58,909 bases of DNA from Bacteroidota bacterium. Lineage in GTDB: Bacteria > Bacteroidota > Bacteroidia > Bacteroidales > GCA-2748055. The stretch covers positions 1 to 58,909 of the forward strand of contig JAAEOI010000401.1 in the NCBI GenBank assembly GCA_024244665.1, written 5' to 3'. This document shows, one piece after another, positions 8,345-16,400 of this stretch. Below the pieces are notes generated by a model. It did not search any database and was not told the origin of the DNA. It saw only the letters and a program-made list of their open reading frames with translations. Numbering within the stretch: position 1 is the stretch's first letter; every line of letters begins with the position of its first letter. The position numbers and the translations under genes were made by a program.

Positions 8345-9751
8345 ATGTTGACTAATTCGAATTGTCTTATCAGGTTAAATACAAAATATCTTCTGGCCAT
8401 ATCATTGGTTTCTGCATTAGGGGGATTACTTTTTGGTTATGATTGGGTCGTGATTGGAGGTGCCAAACCATTTTATGAAAAATTCTTTGATATTGCCCAA
8501 TCCCCGAATTTACAAGGTTGGGCAATGAGTTCCGCATTAATCGGGTGCCTTGCCGGGGCAATTATCTCAGGAGTATTTAGCGATCGTTACGGAAGAAAGA
8601 AGTTACTCATATTTTCGGCCTTCTTATTTTTGCTTTCTGCTGTGAGTACAGGAGCAACTTCAGATTTCAACCAATTCATCTTGTTTCGTATTGTTGGAGG
8701 AATTGGTATTGGTTTGGCTTCTAATCTTTCACCAATGTACATCGCTGAAATTTCACCTGCTTCCATGAGAGGTAAATACGTCTCTCTGAATCAACTTACC
8801 ATTGTACTTGGAATTCTCTTGGCTCAATTGGTTAATTGGCAGATTGCCCAGCCGGTAGCACCTGATGCATCGGATGCGGATATACTTGCTTCCTGGAATG
8901 GACAAATGGGGTGGCGTTGGATGTTCTGGGCAGAAGTTATTCCTGCCGGGATGTTTTTCATTTTGATGTTTTTCATTCCTGAAAGTCCACGCTGGCTGAC
9001 AAAAAACGGAAAAGAGGATAGGGCTGAGCGTATTCTCACCCGGATAGGAGGAGTGGATTATGCCCGGAACGAATATTCCATAATCAGGGATTCGCTGGCC
9101 GCCGACACCGGGAAGGTAAATTTCAGTCATCTCTTTGAACCGGGAATGAAAAAGGTATTACTGATTGGGATTGTTATTGCGGCATTCCAACAATGGTGCG
9201 GTATAAATGTTATTTTCAACTATGCTGAGGAGGTATTTGAGGCTGCCGGATATGGTGTTTCAGATATAATGCTAAATATTGTAGTAACCGGAAGTGCGAA
9301 CCTTGTGTTTACTTTCGTAGCTATTTTTACCATTGACAGAATCGGAAGAAGGGCTCTGATGATTATGGGATCAGCAGGCCTGGCTGGAATTTATATGATA
9401 ATGGGTGCTGCCTACTATTTTAGTATATCAGGAGCAGTACTTTTGATCCTGGTTGTTATGGCCATAGCATGCTATGCTATGTCACTTGCCCCGGTCACAT
9501 GGGTGGTAATTTCTGAAATTTTTCCAAATAAAATCCGTGGGGCCGCAATGGCAATTGCAACTGTATCACTTTGGCTGGCGAGTTTTCTGCTAACATTCAC
9601 TTTCCCATTACTAAATAGCGCGTTTGGAGCGTCAGGTACCTTCTGGCTCTATGGTGTTATTTGCCTGGGAGGAATGCTCTTTATACTCAAAAAGCTTCCT
9701 GAGACCAAAGGAAAATCATTGGAAGAAATAGAGCAGGAGATTGTGAATTAA
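8345..9751 (+). CDS. Sugar-porter family MFS transporter
   Basis: The 468-aa inner-membrane protein has about 12 hydrophobic segments and the full sugar-porter signature set: GGLLFGYDWVVIGGA in helix 1 (Asp33, at the proton-coupling Asp position of XylE), DRYGRKK in the first cytoplasmic loop, PESPRWL, QQWCGINVIFNY in helix 7 (hexose-binding QQxxGIN), IGRR, and PETKGKSLEEIE at the end. This is an XylE/GLUT-type proton-sugar symporter; the exact sugar cannot be told. It ends only four bases from the stop of the convergent phosphopantetheinyl transferase gene. That closeness is positional and does not show a role in polyketide export. Confidence 0.9.
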   Translation: MLTNSNCLIRLNTKYLLAISLVSALGGLLFGYDWVVIGGAKPFYEKFFDIAQSPNLQGWAMSSALIGCLAGAIISGVFSDRYGRKKLLIFSAFLFLLSAVSTGATSDFNQFILFRIVGGIGIGLASNLSPMYIAEISPASMRGKYVSLNQLTIVLGILLAQLVNWQIAQPVAPDASDADILASWNGQMGWRWMFWAEVIPAGMFFILMFFIPESPRWLTKNGKEDRAERILTRIGGVDYARNEYSIIRDSLAADTGKVNFSHLFEPGMKKVLLIGIVIAAFQQWCGINVIFNYAEEVFEAAGYGVSDIMLNIVVTGSANLVFTFVAIFTIDRIGRRALMIMGSAGLAGIYMIMGAAYYFSISGAVLLILVVMAIACYAMSLAPVTWVVISEIFPNKIRGAAMAIATVSLWLASFLLTFTFPLLNSAFGASGTFWLYGVICLGGMLFILKKLPETKGKSLEEIEQEIVN

Positions 9752-9755
9752 TGAT

Positions 9756-10472
9756 TTAATAGCGATAAATGAGCTCTTTAATGTGAATCCCTTCCCCGGT
9801 ATAGGTGAGCGTACCCGTATAATTTTCTTCCCGGCTAAACTCCATAAACTTCCACTCGGTGCCATCAAAACCATAGTTTACAGATCGCAGCCTGATGGTT
9901 CCGTCATCCAGTGAAAATTCAAGATTCTCAGGAGTAAGTCGCATTCCCTCGCCTATGGCCTTTAAATAGGATTCTTTAAAGGTCCAGAACCGGAAAAACC
10001 AGTTTAACTTATGAGCAGGATCTTTATGTAAATATTTCCTTTCCCGCCTGGTTAAATTCTTTTCAATCAACAGGTCAATGTCTGGCAGATCCCGGATTTT
10101 TTCAATGTCGATCCCCACTTCTGTATCACAGGAGAATGCGAACACACAGAGATCATGCGAATTGGAAATATTAAAGAAAACCGAACGATCATGAATGAGG
10201 TATGGTTTACCCTTTTTGTGAGCTCCAATTTTCACATCGGCAGGTTTTACATCCAGGTATGAAGAGAGCAGAATCCTCAATACAGCCTGAGAAACGATAT
10301 AGCTAAGCTGAGTCTGTTCAAATTTGTAGAAGGAGACTTTTCCTTTCTCCTCATCAGACAGCAACGATTCCAGGCGATCTGCCTGATCCTTCATGGCACC
10401 AATGGAAATAGTCCAGATGTGAATTTCCCCTTTCAGCAGATCGGGGACAGCAAAGCCTGATGGATTAGACAT
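9756..10472 (-). CDS. Sfp-type 4'-phosphopantetheinyl transferase
   Basis: The 238-aa enzyme transfers phosphopantetheine from coenzyme A to a Ser of carrier domains. The two diagnostic motifs are present: GIDIE at 120-124 (metal-binding Asp and Glu) and FWTFKESYLKA at 162-172. Length and motif spacing match the Sfp/Gsp group rather than short AcpS. Its start overlaps the stop of the polyketide synthase by 8 bases, so translation is probably coupled, and its main substrate is almost certainly the ACP Ser2506 of that synthase. A dedicated activator next to a single megasynthase is good support for a functional locus. Confidence 0.93.
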   Translation of the reverse strand: MSNPSGFAVPDLLKGEIHIWTISIGAMKDQADRLESLLSDEEKGKVSFYKFEQTQLSYIVSQAVLRILLSSYLDVKPADVKIGAHKKGKPYLIHDRSVFFNISNSHDLCVFAFSCDTEVGIDIEKIRDLPDIDLLIEKNLTRRERKYLHKDPAHKLNWFFRFWTFKESYLKAIGEGMRLTPENLEFSLDDGTIRLRSVNYGFDGTEWKFMEFSREENYTGTLTYTGEGIHIKELIYRY

Positions 10473-13400
10473 GGGTGAATTCCATTAGCTCCTCATGGAT
10501 TATCTCCAGTAGTTCTTCTTTGTTGTCCCTGCAAAACAGGTGACTTCCATTCACCTTTTTGAACCTGAATTCTCCCGATGTATGTATCTTCCACTGCCTG
10601 ATCTGATCTTCTGTAAATACGGTATCCTCCTTCCCTGCTATCGCAGTGAGAGAACAACTTAGTGCTTCATCCTCGTAATAGGTGTATCTCTTGCCCAGGA
10701 GGATATCAGCACGAAGGGCCGGGAGCATCTCATCGATTAGTTCTTTATTCTCAAGCACTGATTCGGGAATCTCCAGGGATCTCAAATGGTTAATGATATT
10801 CGGTATGTTCTTATCCATATAGACCTCATCATCGTTAATGGCATCCAGGAATTTAAAGGGACTTTCCAGGTGGGGGGATCTCCATCCTCCAACCATAAAC
10901 TTAACCGGCTGAATGCCTTTTTCCTTTCGCAGGTATCTCGCCAGCTCCAGTCCGATTCCGGCGCCGGCACTGTGACAATAAAAAGCAATCGGACAATTTA
11001 AAAGGGGATCGATCACCTCGGCCATTGCCCTGATCAGATCCTGATGATTGTCGTAGGGCTTTTCACCCATGCGTTCCTCGCGACCGGGATATTGAATGGC
11101 ACACACCTCTATTCCGTCCTGTAATGTGTCACTCCATCTGTTGAATACAGAAGCACCACCGGCGAAATAGGGAAGGCAGAAGAGCCTCATCCGGGGATTG
11201 TCAACCACCTTTGAACGTAATACCCATTTATCCAGTTCTGATTTCTCCTCACCTGGTCCATCTCCTTTTCCGAGCTGACCATTCATTTCATTCAGAATTT
11301 GCAGGGCCATTTCGCTAAGGGTCGGACCTTTCATGATCCGCATCATGGAGTAATCCACAGCCACACTGCCCTGGATCCAGTTCCTGATCTGATTGGCCAT
11401 CAGCGAATCCAGTCCATACTTGGTAACAGGTTCGTTTGGATCTACTTTCTCGGGGGAAGATCCAAGTACCCGTGCAAATGTATCCTGCAGGTGAGTGACC
11501 AGTATCTCGGGCTGTTCCTCAGTGTCCAGCTTCTTCAAAGCAGCAATCAATCCGCCATCGCCAGATCCGGAAGACGTGCCGGCAGCCAATTCCTTCTCTT
11601 TGATCAGGTGTCCAAAGCGACTTGTCAGGGCGGAATGGGGGTAAAAATTGCCCACCATCTCCCAATCTGAGTCAGTGGCTACACGCTGAACCGGGTTGTT
11701 CAGCAACATCTGCTCGAGCACATCGGTCGATTGCTTCAGGGTAAAGGTTTTCCATCCCTGCTTATAAAGCAATCCACCCACATTGCCACTTCTGGCAACA
11801 AAACCCACATCACCCAGCACTCCCCAGTTTATGGTCATGGCAGCCATGCCCCTGGAGCGCCTGTACTGGGCGAAATTTTCCAGAAAACTGTTACCAGCTA
11901 CATAACTCACCTGTCCGGGATTACCATAAATCGAGGAGATGGAGGAATAGAGCACAAAATGATCCAGGTCCATTTCCAGGGTTGCTTCATGCAGGTTCCA
12001 GCATCCCAGGCTTTTAGGATTAAAGACCTTAAAATAACGCTCACTGTCAATTTCCGGGATGCTCCCGTCGTCCAGAACCATGGCAGCATGCTGAATCCCT
12101 TTCAGTGGTGGCATGGTTTCCCTGACCTCTCCAAAAATCCGGTTCACATCTTCCTTGCTGGAGACGTCCCCCAGGGCAATCATCACCTTCACACCATGCT
12201 CCCGCATGTTGTCAATGATCGTTTGCTCATCCTTAGTTTTCGGACCAGATCTGCTCATCAGAACAAGGTGCTTTGCCCCTTTGTTAGTCATCCATTGGGC
12301 CACTGCAAGTCCAAATCCTGAACAGCCTCCGGTGAGCAGGTAGGATCCCGTATGACTAAACCTGATCTCCTTTGGTGGGGCCACCTGAAGTTCACCATCC
12401 ATATCAATGACGATTTTGCCAATGTGCCGGGCCCCGGCCATAAACTGGAAGGCATCTTTAATTTCCGACATGGGGAATACCTCCGATGGATGTGCGGGAA
12501 ATCCGTTTTTCACAAAGAAATCAATGGCTTCCTGGAACAATTCACCGCTAAACTGCTCTCTTTGCTTGAACATCCTGTCCACATCCACTCCAAAATAGGA
12601 GAGGTTGTTTCCAAAGGGCTGCAGTCCAAGTTTGCTGTTGCGGTATATATCTGTTTTCCCAATCTCCACAAACCTTCCATAGGGAGACAGGCACTTTATA
12701 CTTTTATAGATGGCCTCACCCGAAAGAGAGTTTAGTACGATATCCACGCCTGCTCCGGAGGTGAGCTCCATCAGTTGATCCGAAAACTCCAGAGTTCGGG
12801 AGTTCAGGATGTGACTGGCCGGAACGCCCAGACTTTCGATGTAGGCTTTCTTCTCTTTGCTGCCTACGGTGGCATAAATTTCGGCACCCGCAGCGTTGGC
12901 AATGTGTATGGCTGCAATGCCCACTCCACCTGCAGCTGCGTGAATCAGGATCTTCTCTCCTTTTCGAATCCGACAGAGATAGACCAGTGAATAATAGGCT
13001 GTTACATAAACTACGGGCAAGGTGGCCGCATCCGCAAAACTCAGGGTATCGGGTTTCCGTACAACGTGAAAGGCCTTGGGATATGCATATTTCCCAAGGC
13101 AGGAAGGAGCTGTAGCCATCACCTCATCACCAGGCCTCAGGTCCTGAACATCTTTACCTGTGGCTGTGATGATCCCGGCACATTCCAGTCCCATGGTTCT
13201 TCCGAACAATCCACCACTGATGGCGTCGTTCGAGAGCAGACCCATGGAAAGCATGATATCCCGAAAATTAAGTGCTGAAGCTTTGATTTTTACCTCCACC
13301 TCATCAGCTCCGGGTTCCCTCCGGGAGGTCTCCCTGGTGACCAGGTTATCCAGCACACCATACTCATCTATACTCAATGTAAAGGGCGATTCGCCATCTG

Positions 13401-16400
13401 AAATGGTACGCAAAGCCTGTTGGGCTATGTTCTCCGTAGATAGTCTCTCAAGCCTGTTAATATAACGCTTTTTACCTCTGAAGGCGATTTCATCCTCGTT
13501 ATCACCAGCCAGAATTTCATCCATCAATGCATCAATTTCTTCCTCCTGTACAGGATGACTGAAATCGACCATGGTGGAGTTGAAAAGGGGAAATTCATTG
13601 ATAACCACCCTGTTTACCCCCCTGAGTCCGGCCTGAGACAGCTGGACTGTTTCGGGTATTCCGTTCACCGATTGTGCTCCGGAGGTGATCATCCATATTT
13701 CAGGATTCTTCTCAAAGTTGGAGTCATTCAGCTTCTTCATGATATTCATCATGGTAATGGATGATCGCTCTTCCGCGGCAATTACCTGGTCCAGATCCAG
13801 CTTTTCATTTGGAATCGAATCCAGGCCCCACAGGAATGCGATTCCCTGGAAATGCCCCTTTTCAGCAACCAGGTCAATGATCTGGTTTACCTCCTCCTGA
13901 CTTCCGGGATCAATTTCAAATTCCGTTTCACTGATCTTTCTGTATTCATCACCCCTGGTAACCACAAATGCCCTTTTATCCATAGCTGTCAGCCTGGACC
14001 GCATGATGCTTGCCACGTTACTCTTATCGGCAAAAAGCAGCCAATCGGCGCTGCCCAGTTTGGGAGACTCCTCCAGTACTTTATTGGTCAGATCCAGCTT
14101 TTCGTTGCGTGCCAGGATCACGCTTTGGCAGGAAGCATCGTTCTTCTCAATATCACTATAGAGTGCCACATCGGAGAATCCTTCTCTTTCAAGCACATGT
14201 TTCCACCGGTCGGGCCCCATGGTGGCATGTTCCGGGCGTATATCTGTATCCTCAAACAACCACCATCCTTCGGTCATCCCAAAAATAAGGTCCAGGTAAA
14301 CCGGTGAATTGGTTACCTCCAGCATGAGCAGGATTCCTTCGGAGGCAAGCAGGCGCTTCACATTCCCGAACGTTGTCTTCAGGTTCCGCGTGGCATGGAT
14401 CACATCGGAGGCTATGACTATGTCAAATGAATTGATGTCAATACCCTGATCTCCCGGATCCCGTTCTATATCCAGCAACTTATACTGCACAAACGGATAG
14501 CGTGCAAACCGCCGTTGTGCTTTCAGCATAAACATATGGGAGAGGTCGGTGTAGTAGTACTCTGTCCTGCCAGCGGGCAATAGAGGCAACAGAGCCTGTG
14601 TCATTCCACCTGTTCCGGCTCCAATCTCAAGGATCCGTAAGGTCTGGTCCTCAGGGATCTTTTTTACCAGCTCGCTGACCACCCGGGAAGCAAGATCGTT
14701 GTATTTCTTAAATGCAAACCCTTCTACATAGTAATTCACAATGAGGTCCCACTGATCCTCGGGAAAGATAAGCTGGATGGGATCTACTTCTCCGGTTAAT
14801 ACCCCTGCAATATCGGGTCCGCACCGTCCCAAAAGTGTTGTTTCATGCTGAAACTGGGGGTACCTGGTATTGATTTCATCGATCCATACCCTGGTGTCTC
14901 TGAAATCGGGTGCTTGAATCACCCTGTAGCTATCCTGATTACCCTCTGTAATACCTGCATTTCTGAGCAGATTAAACAGGTGGTAGAAGAGTCTGTGGTG
15001 ATCGCTGATCACCCCCAGCTCCCTGATCAGTTCACCCACATTGATTTCTGTTCCAACAGTGAAATCCAGGCCCATCTCTTTCAGGGCTTTGCAGATGTAG
15101 CCGATGGTCAGATTATACTGACGAGGTTCATAGCTATTATAATAATCACCCTGTTCAGGCAGGACATTAATCTCGCTGATGGTTTCTTGCACCTGCTCAC
15201 CAATGGCATTGGGAGAAGGAATGTACTGTCCGGGATTGCGAACCAGTTCCTGGTCAGACCTGGACTTCATGGACCAATGATACTCGTAATACCATTTCTC
15301 CTGTTCACCTGAGGTTTCGCCCCTTGATCCCTTCAGGAATTGTGAGCGGAAACCCTGGAATTCAGCGATGACCTCGCCCTCTTCATTGAAGATCCACAGT
15401 TCGCCCAGGGCATATTCGTCAGTCCACTCCCTCAGCCTGCCATAAACAAACATCTTGAAGGAACTGGCCTTTTTATGAAATTTGATCCGGTCGATGTGAA
15501 CCGGAATATAGACCCCCATTTTCTTGCTGGTATCCTCTCTCACATTGAATATGCCGAATACCGTCTGAAAACAGCTGTCAAGCACCCCCGGATGAAGGTT
15601 GTACTGGAAAAATTCTGAACGGATGCTTTCATGCACCTCAATTTCACTGAAGGACTCCCATGCCTTTTCGCTTCTCCATAATTCTTTAATGGCTCTGAAA
15701 CTGGGACCCAGATAGAGTCCGCTCTCCAGCAGCTCATCGTGCATGGGTTTTACGGGGACCGGGATGGTAATCCGCTTGCGGATATCCTCGAAATCGACCT
15801 CGATGGAATTAAAAACACCTCCAATGTGATTCATTTTCCCATTGGAACACATGGTCCAGGAGGCATGGTCGCTTCTGGGCCTGGAATAGATGAAGTAATC
15901 CCCGCTGTCGTGGGAAATATCCATCTGAATGTGAATGGGTTCACCCGAATCGGGAAGAAACAGGGCGCTTTCAAAATTGAGGTCTTCCAGGTACTCAAAT
16001 TTTTCTCCGAAGGAAGCCAGGGCCGCTGATATGGAGAGTTCAACGTGACCGGCACCCGGGTAGACGATGGGACCCTGCACTTTGTGATCATCAATGTAAG
16101 GATGGGTTCTTTTGTCCAGGTTGATGTCCCAGAGAATGTTGTGGTTTTCCCTGGCTGAAACGGTTTTTCCTTTCAAATGGGGATGTACGGAAGATCCAAT
16201 GCGACTCTTTTGACCCTCTTCGGTCTCCAGCCAGTGGCGCTCCTTCTGCCAGGGATAGGCTGGCAGGCGGACAAACGAACCCTTGCGAAAAGAGGACTTC
16301 CAGTCTATTTCACAGCCCCAGGTATGGAGCTTTCCCACAGAGGAGAGGAAGGTGCGCTTCTCCTCCTCTTTCCTACGGATCGAAGGAACAACAATTCCGG

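Noticed and set aside
11731..12321. Long plus-strand open frame (196 codons) opposite the PKS
   Set aside because: It lies inside the ER/KR coding region on the other strand, has no family motifs and arises from the high-GC codon pattern of the real gene; the same holds for other frames between 10.7 and 18.0 kb.
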